A stretch of DNA of 64,000 nt from contig RHLH01000001.1 in NCBI GenBank assembly GCA_003712165.1, forward strand, positions 1,364,001 to 1,428,000, in the 5' to 3' direction. Shown here piece by piece: positions 8,718 to 15,959 of this stretch; the stretch's first letter is position 1; the number at the start of each line of letters is the position of its first letter. A program made the position numbers and the translations under genes. The DNA is from Phycisphaera sp. GTDB taxonomy: Bacteria; Planctomycetota; Phycisphaerae; Phycisphaerales; UBA1924. The notes below the pieces were generated by a model. That model was not told where the DNA came from. It searched no databases and worked only from the letters and a program-made list of their open reading frames with translations.

Positions 8718-9443
8718 TTAGCACGTCTTTGTCTTGCGCGAGATGTGTGTCACCCTCTGGACGAGGCCCTTGTGGTCTTTGAGGAAGGCGTAGCGGAGCT
8801 CGCCGTCGATCACCGAGGCGATCGACATGAGCAGCGGCTCGTCGACGTCGGACCTGTCCTTGCCCACGGCGATGATGTCGAGCACGCCGCCGGCCAACTT
8901 GAACCGCTCTGCCGTCTGCCTCGGATCGCCGCCCTTGCCGTCCGTCAGGAGCACGATGCGTCGTGTGCGCCCGGCCGGGCTCAGCGCGAGCATGTCGGCG
9001 GCGACCCTCAGCCCCGCATCGATGTCGGTGCCGCCTCGGATTTCGATGCTCTTGAGCGCCGTCTGGAGCCTGGCGGTTTCTTCGGCGGCCGGAACGAGGT
9101 CGAGGAAACGCTCTCCGCGCTGATCGAACCCGGCGATGCCGACCCTGTCGAGCGGGTCCGTCTGCCCCTTCAGCAGGATGAACTGCGTCGCCGCGTGCGT
9201 GGCGGCGTCGAGCTTGATCATCTCGCCGTCGAACCGCCAGCCCATGCTGGTGGAGAAATCGAGCGTGATGATTATGTCCTCCTGCGGCGCAGAGTCGTGC
9301 TCGATGATGCTCTTGGTCCGGCGCTGACGGGCCGACGTGATCTGTTCTGGTGTCCCCGGCGGCCAGCCGGTCGAGGTGATCTGCTGGGGGACCGCGACGG
9401 TCCTGTGACGGTCGATGGTCGGGAAGCTGGTGATCTGTGTCAT
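8718..9443 (-). CDS. vWA-domain protein (TerY-like)
   Basis: 241 residues, AGGAG seven bases before the ATG. The protein is mostly one von Willebrand factor A domain: beta-strand IIITLDFSTSM carries the MIDAS D-x-S-x-S (D62, S64, S66), the second metal ligand lies in the GGTDIDAGL loop, and LLTDGKGGD supplies the third. Such domains bind a divalent metal and a partner protein. Downstream of a PP2C phosphatase and a Ser/Thr kinase it forms a triad like TerY-P, in which the vWA protein is the regulated adaptor. It is cytoplasmic (no signal peptide). The assignment to the TerY branch is by context only. Confidence 0.8.
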   Translation of the reverse strand: MTQITSFPTIDRHRTVAVPQQITSTGWPPGTPEQITSARQRRTKSIIEHDSAPQEDIIITLDFSTSMGWRFDGEMIKLDAATHAATQFILLKGQTDPLDRVGIAGFDQRGERFLDLVPAAEETARLQTALKSIEIRGGTDIDAGLRVAADMLALSPAGRTRRIVLLTDGKGGDPRQTAERFKLAGGVLDIIAVGKDRSDVDEPLLMSIASVIDGELRYAFLKDHKGLVQRVTHISRKTKTC

Positions 9444-9470
9444 GGCTGATCTCCTGTGCTGTGATCAAAA

Positions 9471-10670
9471 TCAGACGGTGTGGCAGGTCGCGGCTGACGA
9501 TCCGAACCTGATGCGTGATCCCTGTGTGATCGGTGTGTGGCTTCGCGCCGCGTGGCCGTCGACCGTGACAGTGTTGACGGAGCCGGCGTCGGCGATCGTG
9601 CACGCCCGGCGCGTGCAGCGGACGTCCATCTGCTTGCGAGAAATCTCGTGCTCGTTTGGTTTGAGTTGGTCGCGCCCAACTGAGTAGATGCCGAGTGGGA
9701 CGACGAACAACTCGCCGGCCAGCGGGCCGCGGTCGAATTCGAGCAGGGACCCGCTCGGCCGCGCGGTGCACTCGCCGCAGGCTTTGCCCTGCTCTGACGG
9801 GCGGCCGCACCTCAGGCACCGCGGGGGGCGCTGCGCTCTGGGCGAAAGCAGCCGGATCGCTTCCTCGGCCGAGCCTGGTCTGTCGCGTGGGTCGCGCGCC
9901 AGCATCCTCAGACACGCGGACTCGAGAGACCCGGGAATCCCGGGGTTGATGTCGCGGGGCGGCACGGGGTCGCTCGTGCTGACCGCGTCGAGGATCTCTT
10001 GCGTGTCGCCGCCGTCGGCGAGCAGGTTTGCCGTTAGGACAAGGTACAGAAGCGCCCCGCACGAGTAGATATCGGCGCGTTCATCGACACGCCGCGTCAT
10101 CGCCTGCTCGGGAGGCATCCACCCCGCGGTGCCCACCCAGCTCGTGGAGGACGACAGCGACGGGCACCCGAGGCGCGTGCAGAGCCCCGGGTCGATGAGG
10201 ACCGCGCGGCTTTCGTTTGTGACCAGGACGTTGCCGGGCTTGATGTCGCGGTGGACCAGGCCGATCTTGTGCAGAGCCCCCGCGCCGCGCAGGACATCGG
10301 TGACGAGCGAGACCGCGACCTCTGCGCGCAGTGGGCCGCCGTTGTCGCGGACCACCCGCTCCAGGTCGCGTCCTTCTACGAACGGCATGACGAGGTAGCC
10401 GTCGCCGTCCTGCTCTCCCCCGTCGACCGTGTCGATCAGATTCGGGTGGCCGAGCGCGATCGAACGCACCAGCTTCGCGCGGCCGATCTCTTCCGAGCGC
10501 GCCGGCTCTGACCGCGGCAGGGAGAGCTGCTTGATCGCAACGGGCTCACCGCTGCGCGTGTCTACCCCTTTGTACAGCGTGGCCTGACCGCCGACGGCGA
10601 TCGTGTGCTCGGTCCTGTATCTGCCGAGGACGACCCTGCCGATCATCGCCGGGCCGGCGATCCCGCTCAC
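9471..10670 (-). CDS. Ser/Thr protein kinase with zinc ribbon and FHA domain
   Basis: 399 residues. The GTG start overlaps the phosphatase stop (GTGA); an in-frame ATG at 10646 is possible. The kinase domain (about 14-276) has Lys47 in PVAIKQL, HRDIKPGN with catalytic Asp142, and GTAGWMPPEQ as the P+1 region. The metal-binding DFG is replaced by DPG (160-162), with the aspartate kept. Two CxxC knuckles (CLRC, CGEC; about 285-301) form a zinc ribbon. The C-terminal 85 residues are an FHA phospho-threonine reader with the GR and the S-R-K-Q core. A kinase carrying its own FHA domain can recruit phosphorylated partners, probably the vWA or PP2C neighbours. No membrane segment, so cytoplasmic. 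Confidence 0.85.
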   Translation of the reverse strand: MSGIAGPAMIGRVVLGRYRTEHTIAVGGQATLYKGVDTRSGEPVAIKQLSLPRSEPARSEEIGRAKLVRSIALGHPNLIDTVDGGEQDGDGYLVMPFVEGRDLERVVRDNGGPLRAEVAVSLVTDVLRGAGALHKIGLVHRDIKPGNVLVTNESRAVLIDPGLCTRLGCPSLSSSTSWVGTAGWMPPEQAMTRRVDERADIYSCGALLYLVLTANLLADGGDTQEILDAVSTSDPVPPRDINPGIPGSLESACLRMLARDPRDRPGSAEEAIRLLSPRAQRPPRCLRCGRPSEQGKACGECTARPSGSLLEFDRGPLAGELFVVPLGIYSVGRDQLKPNEHEISRKQMDVRCTRRACTIADAGSVNTVTVDGHAARSHTPITQGSRIRFGSSAATCHTV

Positions 10671-11557
10671 GGGTGGTCCCCCTCGGCCTCGATGATCCTG
10701 GCGCAGACCGCCGAGGCGTTGTCAGTGGAGCCCATGACGAGGGCCTCTCTCACGAGCCGGTCCGCAAGAGAATCAAAGCTCGACCCGCCGCCGAGGCACC
10801 GACCCGTGAGCTCGGCGATCCCGTGGTCACCGAGCGCGCCGCTGACCCCGTCGGAGACAAAGACGGCGATCTCATCAGGCTGAAGCTCGAGAGACGCAGC
10901 ATCGACACGCAGGCCCGATTGCTTGCCGCTGTACTCAATCAGGATGTGGCCCGCCGGGTGCGTCTCGGCCTCCTCGGGATCCAGGTGGCCGTCGTCCACC
11001 AGCCTCTGAGCCTCGGTGTGGTCGCGGGTCAGGCGCATCGCGCGGTCCGCCCCGATGAGATAGCCGCGGCTGTCGCCGACCCATGCCGTCGTGATCCTGC
11101 CCGGCGTCATGATGAAGACGCTGGCGGTCGACGCCATGCCGCGAAGCGGCTCGACGGTCCTCGAGAGCGCGGCCACGCTCGCGTTGGCATCGTGCAACGC
11201 GCCCGTCAGGATGTCGCGTTCCACGCTCGCGGTGAGCCAGCAGCCGCAGCGAGAGAGGACCCCCCGCACCGCGGACGAGACAGCCACTGCCGAAGTGAGA
11301 TCCGCCGCGGTCTCGCCCGCCTCGTGGCCGCCCGCGCCGTCGAAGACGCCGCCGACGATGGTCTGGAGGGATGGACTCCCGGGTTCGACGAGCATCACCG
11401 CGCGGACGCGGTCCTCGAGGCTCTCGCGCCGGCCGGTGGCCGTGCGCGTGCGGACCGACAGCACGCGGTCCTTCGCTCGAGGCGCAGAGCGATCGGCGTG
11501 GGCGACGCGGATCAAGCGGTTGGCGCCCGCGGCGCCATCGGTTGGGATCTTTACCAT
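10667..11557 (-). CDS. PP2C-family protein phosphatase
   Basis: 296 residues, AGGAG six bases before the ATG. PPM/PP2C phosphatases remove phosphate from Ser/Thr using two metal ions. Motifs seen are RRESLEDR (position of the N-terminal Arg/Glu-Asp motif), GGVFDGAGGHEAGE (the DGxGGH metal site), TASVFIM, WVGDSRGYL, VFVSDGVSG and the terminal STDNASAVC Asp. The core is complete. It is translationally coupled to the kinase gene and so is expected to reverse its phosphorylations. It overlaps the stop of the nuclease-like gene by 7 bases. Confidence 0.85.
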   Translation of the reverse strand: MVKIPTDGAAGANRLIRVAHADRSAPRAKDRVLSVRTRTATGRRESLEDRVRAVMLVEPGSPSLQTIVGGVFDGAGGHEAGETAADLTSAVAVSSAVRGVLSRCGCWLTASVERDILTGALHDANASVAALSRTVEPLRGMASTASVFIMTPGRITTAWVGDSRGYLIGADRAMRLTRDHTEAQRLVDDGHLDPEEAETHPAGHILIEYSGKQSGLRVDAASLELQPDEIAVFVSDGVSGALGDHGIAELTGRCLGGGSSFDSLADRLVREALVMGSTDNASAVCARIIEAEGDHP

Positions 11558-11922
11558 CGATAACTCCTAAGTTGCTGGATTGCCTTGGGTAAGGTGCAGA
11601 CGTCAACCCCGACGGGCAGCCGTGTGCCGTCCTCTGTGAGCCTGCCAAGCCGGCGCTCGCACGCGCCGCGGACGCGGGCGTTGGGGACGAGGATCACCAG
11701 GCGGTCCGCCGCCAGCTGCGCGGCCTTGCCGATGTCCGCGGGGATCCTGGCCGGGGTCAGCTCGGCCTCGACGGCCAGCACGACGCCCATGGATTCTGCG
11801 ACGAGGTCGATATACCCGCCAAGCAAGCGGTACTCGCGGGTGCAGCGCCAGCCGAGCGATCCGGCTTGCCGCTCGTATCCGCCGATCAGGACCTCTTCGT
11901 GCAGGAACCGGCGCAGCATCAC
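11551..11922 (-). CDS. Nuclease-like (PD-(D/E)XK-type fold) small protein
   Basis: 123 residues. The start is GTG at 11922 (overlapping the ATPase stop) or the following ATG. The stretch GGYIDLVAESMGVVLAVEAEL has the spacing of a restriction-endonuclease core: an acidic residue in a beta-strand, then E-x-E on the next strand; the last position is Glu, not the common Lys. A very similar arrangement (GRIDVCAVKDG...AVEVETGK) forms the C-terminal domain of the HerA-type ATPase at 43512-45599. Here the two parts are separate but adjacent genes. Function is inferred to be DNA cleavage or binding with the ATPase; the active site is not certain. Confidence 0.45.
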   Translation of the reverse strand: MMLRRFLHEEVLIGGYERQAGSLGWRCTREYRLLGGYIDLVAESMGVVLAVEAELTPARIPADIGKAAQLAADRLVILVPNARVRGACERRLGRLTEDGTRLPVGVDVCTLPKAIQQLRSYRW

Positions 11923-13598
11923 GCGTCACCCCGCTCTTTGGCCGAGGTCACCGCCTTGTGCGCAGAATCGAGCGGCTCAAGGATGATCGACGGCCGCCCG
12001 CCCCTTGCGGAGGTCGCCACGGAGTGTTCCCGCAGGTAGCCTCGCCCGACGAGGTCCTTTCGGAACCTGCGTGCGCGGACACCGCCTATCCCGGCGAGCT
12101 TGGCGTAGGCGCCGCTCGGAAGACCCGGGTTTGCGATCACGGCCTTCAGCAGCGCGAGCTCCGCGGCACCGATACCGTGCTCTGCCGGTTTGGCAGCCTC
12201 TGCGACGACGGCCTTCTCGTACGGCGACCAGCCCCTGTACTCGTCCGCTAAGACGGTGGGGAGGTCGTCCAGCAGCGACTTGGCGTGCTGGAGTTCGCAC
12301 GCGTCGGTGATCGGCGGGAGAGGTGTGTACGGCACGCGGAGCACGAACGGGCGACGGTCGCTCGCCTCGCCGAACCGGGCAAGGAACGTGCCCCGGCCGA
12401 GATGCGATGCAACCCATTTTCGGGCTTGCGGCGGAAGCGACATATCCGAAGCGATGATGTTCAGATCTTCGCTCGTGGCGAGCCTGCCGCAGATGATGTT
12501 TGAGAGGTTCGCGCGGAGCGAGAGCGGGATGCCCGACACGCTCTGGACCGGGAAGAAGAGCTGGATCCGAAGCGACCGGACCAGCGAGGCCAGCTCCGCA
12601 AGCGGTGTGAGATCGCCGCTCTCATCCTGGGCGAGCAGACGAAGCGCATCGTCGAACGCGACGAGCAGCCGACCCCCATGACCCCCTCGGCCTGCGGGGC
12701 CCGCGTGGATCGAGGCGTACATCGCGCTCATCAACAGAGAGCCGATCACGAGCTTCTTGGTCGGCTCGGGGAATCCGCCGAGCTCGAAGACGATCTTGCG
12801 CCGCTTGAGGTCCAGCGCCGGCCAGCCCCTGCGCCAGCAGAAGGGCTCGACACCGCACGCCACGAACTGCGCCGTCATCCGGTCGAGAACGGCGGCGCGC
12901 GCCTGCGCGTTGAGCCCCTCGGCCGCTTTCACCCAGACCCAGAGATCGACCGGGCACGGCGACAGGCCGCGCCCGAGGAACTTCTCGTTCAACGCGTGGA
13001 TGCCAGCCGACACGATCGCGCGACCGCGCCCGCCGATCGAGAAGCTGCGGCAGAAGTTGTCGGCCGCGACGGTCTCTGCGAGCCCGCGGTCAACGCCGTC
13101 GAGCTGGAGAGCGTTCACCCGGAGCGTGTCCCGAGTCACGATCGCCACCGACGCGCCCCTCCGGTTGGCGTGCAGCGCCGCGTGACGCAGCTCCTTCTTG
13201 TACAGCTCGCCCGCCCACAGGCCGCCGTCGGCGAGCATCTTGGGCCTGAGCAGACCCAGAAGCAGGTGTGACTTGCCCGAGCCCGATGCCCCCGGCAAGA
13301 GAGTGTGCGTGGCCAGCAGCTCGTCGGACACGAGAACCGGGTTGGACGCGGAGTCCAGCCCGATCGCATCACCCGAGTCGAACCCGACGGGGCGCGTGAA
13401 CGGATCGATCCGATCGAACGCGAGGTCGTCCTCAAGCTTCAGCACCCTGGCGTCGAGTTCTTCGGCGAGCTCGTGATCGAGCTCGCCCATGTGGTGCATC
13501 CGCAGGATCGTGCGCCCCAGCGCATCATCCAGCCTGCCGAGTTTCTCGGCTTTGATGAGATCGTCGCGCCGCTTCTTGTGATCGATCGGCCTCATCAT
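11919..13598 (-). CDS. HerA/TraG-type DNA-translocating ATPase
   Basis: 559 residues. Walker A is GASGSGKS at about residues 102-109; the Walker B strand is RLLVAFDDALRLL, with Asp-Asp where most relatives have Asp-Glu. After the ATPase come an Arg-rich SLRIQLFFPVQS segment that resembles the sensor/arginine-finger strand of the HerA-FtsK superfamily, and a C-terminal winged-helix-like region (GIGAAELALLKAV through RARRFRKDLVGRGYL). Such proteins form hexamers that pump DNA. No transmembrane segment, so it is not a classic membrane-anchored coupling protein. It overlaps the zinc-finger gene upstream and the nuclease-like gene downstream. Alternatives are a conjugation-type or packaging ATPase. 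Confidence 0.75.
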   Translation of the reverse strand: MMRPIDHKKRRDDLIKAEKLGRLDDALGRTILRMHHMGELDHELAEELDARVLKLEDDLAFDRIDPFTRPVGFDSGDAIGLDSASNPVLVSDELLATHTLLPGASGSGKSHLLLGLLRPKMLADGGLWAGELYKKELRHAALHANRRGASVAIVTRDTLRVNALQLDGVDRGLAETVAADNFCRSFSIGGRGRAIVSAGIHALNEKFLGRGLSPCPVDLWVWVKAAEGLNAQARAAVLDRMTAQFVACGVEPFCWRRGWPALDLKRRKIVFELGGFPEPTKKLVIGSLLMSAMYASIHAGPAGRGGHGGRLLVAFDDALRLLAQDESGDLTPLAELASLVRSLRIQLFFPVQSVSGIPLSLRANLSNIICGRLATSEDLNIIASDMSLPPQARKWVASHLGRGTFLARFGEASDRRPFVLRVPYTPLPPITDACELQHAKSLLDDLPTVLADEYRGWSPYEKAVVAEAAKPAEHGIGAAELALLKAVIANPGLPSGAYAKLAGIGGVRARRFRKDLVGRGYLREHSVATSARGGRPSIILEPLDSAHKAVTSAKERGDA

Positions 13599-13996
13599 GG
13601 CCGGTCACCCGGTCTGATGAAAAGGCCGAGCAGCACCGAGGCCGTGCGCACCACCGCGCGGGACCAGCGCTCGTCGTCGGCGCACCCCGGGCAGAACACC
13701 TGCTCGCCGTCGCGTGAGGAGAGGGGCACCGAGTGGCGTGGGCAGATCGGCAGCTTGCATTGATGGCACTTCGTGCCCTCGGACACCGGGCGCAGGCACT
13801 CTCTGCAGAACCCGGAGACGCTCTTGCCGGGCGAGGCGAGGTCGGCGAACGGCGTCGAACGCGTCACGACAGTCTCGGCCGCGCCGTCGTCGGCCATCGA
13901 GAGCTCCTCGATCGATTCGGTGTACTCGATCTCGTCGCCGTTGTCGTCCGTCACCCTGACCCGGTTGATCCTGCGGCGTATGGGGTCCCTTGGCAT
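13595..13996 (-). CDS. Zinc-finger protein, 133 aa
   Basis: ATG at 13996 chosen because GGGGAG lies seven bases upstream; the frame is open further 5' but overlaps another small gene. The C-terminal half has CRECLRP, CHQCKLPICPRH and CPGCADD, a paired zinc-binding pattern like a treble-clef/B-box finger, and ends with a hydrophobic stretch (VVRTASVLLGLFI). The N-terminal half is acidic and looks disordered. It begins at the stop of the TTG-started small membrane gene and overlaps the ATPase start by 4 bases. Role unknown; it could be a DNA- or protein-binding subunit of the HerA module. Confidence 0.6.
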   Translation of the reverse strand: MPRDPIRRRINRVRVTDDNGDEIEYTESIEELSMADDGAAETVVTRSTPFADLASPGKSVSGFCRECLRPVSEGTKCHQCKLPICPRHSVPLSSRDGEQVFCPGCADDERWSRAVVRTASVLLGLFIRPGDRP

Positions 13997-14166
13997 CACC
14001 AGCTCCCCTCGGAGAAGACCGTGCGGCGAAACAGCCCGGCGAGACGCCAGAGCGACTGGCTCATTCCCCACAGTGCGAACACAACGAGCTCGAGGGCAAT
14101 CAGGTAAACGCACAAGCGGATCGGCTCGCGTAGGACAGATACGGTTCTCTTGCGGCGTCGTGTCAA
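13996..14166 (-). CDS. Small membrane protein, 56 aa, TTG start
   Basis: This frame is short and starts with TTG, so it is easy to miss. AGGAG lies nine bases upstream and the stop overlaps the ATG of the zinc-finger gene (TGATG). The product has a basic start (TRRRKRTVSVLREPIR), one hydrophobic helix LCVYLIALELVVFALWGM (about 18-35) and a basic tail. Topology suggests a single-span protein. Support comes from tight packing and composition only. Confidence 0.45.
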   Translation of the reverse strand: MTRRRKRTVSVLREPIRLCVYLIALELVVFALWGMSQSLWRLAGLFRRTVFSEGSW

Positions 14167-14245
14167 GGCGTGCTGCTCCTCAGATCATCGTGCCAGCGGG
14201 AGACGCGCCGAGTCAGCACGCGTCAACCGTGTATGGCTCTCAGCG

Positions 14246-14833
14246 CTAACAGGAACGACCCTGCCCGTCGTTGCGATGCAGATGGGGAAACGCGTCGCAC
14301 ACAATCTCGCGGAAACGAAACTGCATGACGCGGACGCTCGATTCAGTCGATCCGACCCTTCGCGCGATCTCCTTGGCGCTGAGGTTGCAGGAGTAGCCGG
14401 CGAGCGTGAGCTCCGCGACAGCTTTCGCCTTGTCCGGCAGCGACCCGATGATCTCGCGCAGCCGCAACGCTTCGGCAGCAAGCCCCTCGTGCCGGCTCTG
14501 CGTGGCGGAGGTGACGGCGGCGTCTCTGTTCGTGTCGGGCTTTTTGCGGCGCGATTCCTTTGTGAGCAGCCGCCCCGCGCGCGCCGCGATGAACGTAGCC
14601 AGAAAACCCTTGTCAGGGTCGAATCTCGTTGGGCCCTCGATGTGCTCCAGGATCGCCGACTGCACGGCGTCCTGGCAATCGTGCCAGGAATGGCTCGGCC
14701 AGCGCCGCCGGACCATCGATGTGATCGTCTCCGGTCTCAGCTCTCGCAGCTGCCGATCGCTCTCGCGCGTTCTTCGTGCCGGTGTACCCGTGCCTGTGCC
14801 GGAGGGTAACGCGAGGTCGGTGTGCTGTGTCAT
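14246..14833 (-). CDS. RNA polymerase sigma-70-like (ECF-type) factor
   Basis: 195 residues from the ATG at 14833 with GGAAGGAG six bases upstream. Residues about 30-90 resemble sigma region 2 (RRRWPSHSWHDCQDAVQSAI, then FDPDKGFLATFIAARAGR), and the C-terminal part is a region-4 helix-turn-helix (LAGYSCNLSAKEIARRVG then STESSVRVMQFRFR). It is the first gene of the minus-strand block and is divergent from 14908-15693. It may transcribe the element's own operon. The region-2 match is loose, so a sigma-like regulator that does not bind core polymerase cannot be excluded. Confidence 0.7.
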   Translation of the reverse strand: MTQHTDLALPSGTGTGTPARRTRESDRQLRELRPETITSMVRRRWPSHSWHDCQDAVQSAILEHIEGPTRFDPDKGFLATFIAARAGRLLTKESRRKKPDTNRDAAVTSATQSRHEGLAAEALRLREIIGSLPDKAKAVAELTLAGYSCNLSAKEIARRVGSTESSVRVMQFRFREIVCDAFPHLHRNDGQGRSC

Positions 14834-14907
14834 GTGATCTCCTTCCGGGTGTGATCTCGAAAAATGACAATAAATTGATAAACAGAAACTACTTCTCGAT
14901 GGTGACA
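14834..14907. promoter_or_regulatory. Divergent promoter region
   Basis: About 70 bases of AT-rich DNA, including TGACAATAAATTGATAAAC, separate the sigma-like gene (minus) and the unknown gene at 14908 (plus). It must hold promoters for both units, although no clean -35/-10 pair can be assigned. Confidence 0.4.
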
Positions 14908-15693
14908 ATGGAACTCAGAATCGGAATATCCGGATACGAACCGGTGGTCGGGCGTCACGTCTACGCGGCGCACGAGCCGCTCTGCTCGGGGCTCACGGAG
15001 CTCGTCGGCGTGCGGTCGTCCACCGTTGACAACGATGACATCGCCTGCGGACGCGTCCGCCACGCCGCTTCCTCGCTGCTCGCTGGTGAGAAAGAGAGCG
15101 ACAGCCCGCTGCACGAGGCGCTCGCCCGCCTGCCGCTCGCGACTCTCGAAGAAGCCGCCGCCAACGGGTCCGGCTACGAGACCGCGCTCCGTGAGATGTG
15201 GAAGCAGCAGCAGGGGCAGCACCTGCACCTGCAGTACGCCGTCGTGCCGACAAAGCTGGTCGAAGAATGCAAAGCGATCGCGGACCCGCAGGACAGGCTG
15301 GACCAGATCAACGGCTTCTGTCTGGACGGACAGACACTCGAAATGGGACTCGGCTACCGCTGGCTTCTCAGCTGTCAGCCGGTTGACCCCGAGGAGGGCG
15401 CCGGGGCTATCAAAGGCGTCTACGCGCCACGCGTAGGAGGCGGGTACTCGGCACTGTCGCACGCAGGCACGCGCGAGGTGCACGACACCGCGGGCCGAGC
15501 CATCGAGAAGGCGGACGACCTCGTGCAGCGCACCCGGTCGAGCGGCCTCTTCGGGAACATCACCGGCGCGCTCGAGGACGAACGCACGGCCTACGCCGCA
15601 GGGAGCTGCTTCAAGGTGCGCGAGCCGGACATGTTCCCGTTCCCGTTCAGCGAGACCGAGATCAGAGCATACCGGCCGCTTCCCGGGGAATAG
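14908..15693 (+). CDS. Unknown protein paired with the GHMP-kinase-like gene
   Basis: 261 residues from ATG 14908; an in-frame ATG at 14899 gives three more residues, and neither has a strong ribosome site. No family recognised. The protein is soluble, mixed alpha/beta, with an N-terminal strand MELRIGISGYEP, an Ala/Glu-rich middle and a cluster FPFPFSETEIRAYRP near the end. It lies 266 bases ahead of the GHMP-like gene in the same direction. Pairing by position suggests a shared pathway, but the intergenic gap is long enough for a separate promoter. Confidence 0.6.
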   Translation: MELRIGISGYEPVVGRHVYAAHEPLCSGLTELVGVRSSTVDNDDIACGRVRHAASSLLAGEKESDSPLHEALARLPLATLEEAAANGSGYETALREMWKQQQGQHLHLQYAVVPTKLVEECKAIADPQDRLDQINGFCLDGQTLEMGLGYRWLLSCQPVDPEEGAGAIKGVYAPRVGGGYSALSHAGTREVHDTAGRAIEKADDLVQRTRSSGLFGNITGALEDERTAYAAGSCFKVREPDMFPFPFSETEIRAYRPLPGE

Positions 15694-15880
15694 CCGAGCC
15701 TCGTCTGGTGTTCGGTTGCACAGCCGGTCTGGACCGTCGCGGGTCATAGACGGACTTGATCACCGGAACTGTCCGATGACAAGCTCGCCGTGGTCGGCAA
15801 AAACCATCACAAAACGAGTGGCCGTCGTGTGTGAAACGAACCGTCTGAAAACTGTGAACTAAATTGTGATTCACGAACCA

Positions 15881-15900
15881 CGCGTTTGCAGTCAAACGCG
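15881..15900. repeat. Palindromic hairpin upstream of the GHMP-like gene
   Basis: CGCGTTTG (15881-15888) and CAAACGCG (15893-15900) form a perfect 8-bp stem with a 4-nt loop, 60 bases before the GTG start of 15960. It could be an operator or an mRNA structure. Confidence 0.4.
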
Positions 15901-15959
15901 GAACCCACGGGATGTACACTAGCGCTGGAAGCTCATTGTACGCCTGAAAGGAGAATAAC

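Larger units (their letters stand above)
6482..14833. mobile_element. tRNA-anchored integrative element, left part (right end not located)
   Basis: Directly behind tRNA-Gly lie a tyrosine recombinase and an excisionase-like gene, followed by a tightly overlapping minus-strand block of DNA-processing, signalling and small membrane genes. This is the usual order at one end of an integrative element. I searched by eye for a second copy of the tRNA 3' end and did not find a direct repeat in the window, so the right border is undefined; the span given covers only the continuous minus-strand block. Confidence 0.5.

Noticed and set aside
8314..10062. 582-codon minus-strand open frame
   Set aside because: Apart from its last 66 codons (a small membrane protein with its own start) it is Arg/His-rich out-of-frame sequence of the vWA and kinase genes, which carry clear motifs.
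10673..11563. 296-codon plus-strand open frame opposite the PP2C gene
   Set aside because: It mirrors the phosphatase codon for codon in GC-rich DNA, has no ribosome site and Arg/Ala/Gly-rich composition; the opposite strand has complete PP2C motifs.
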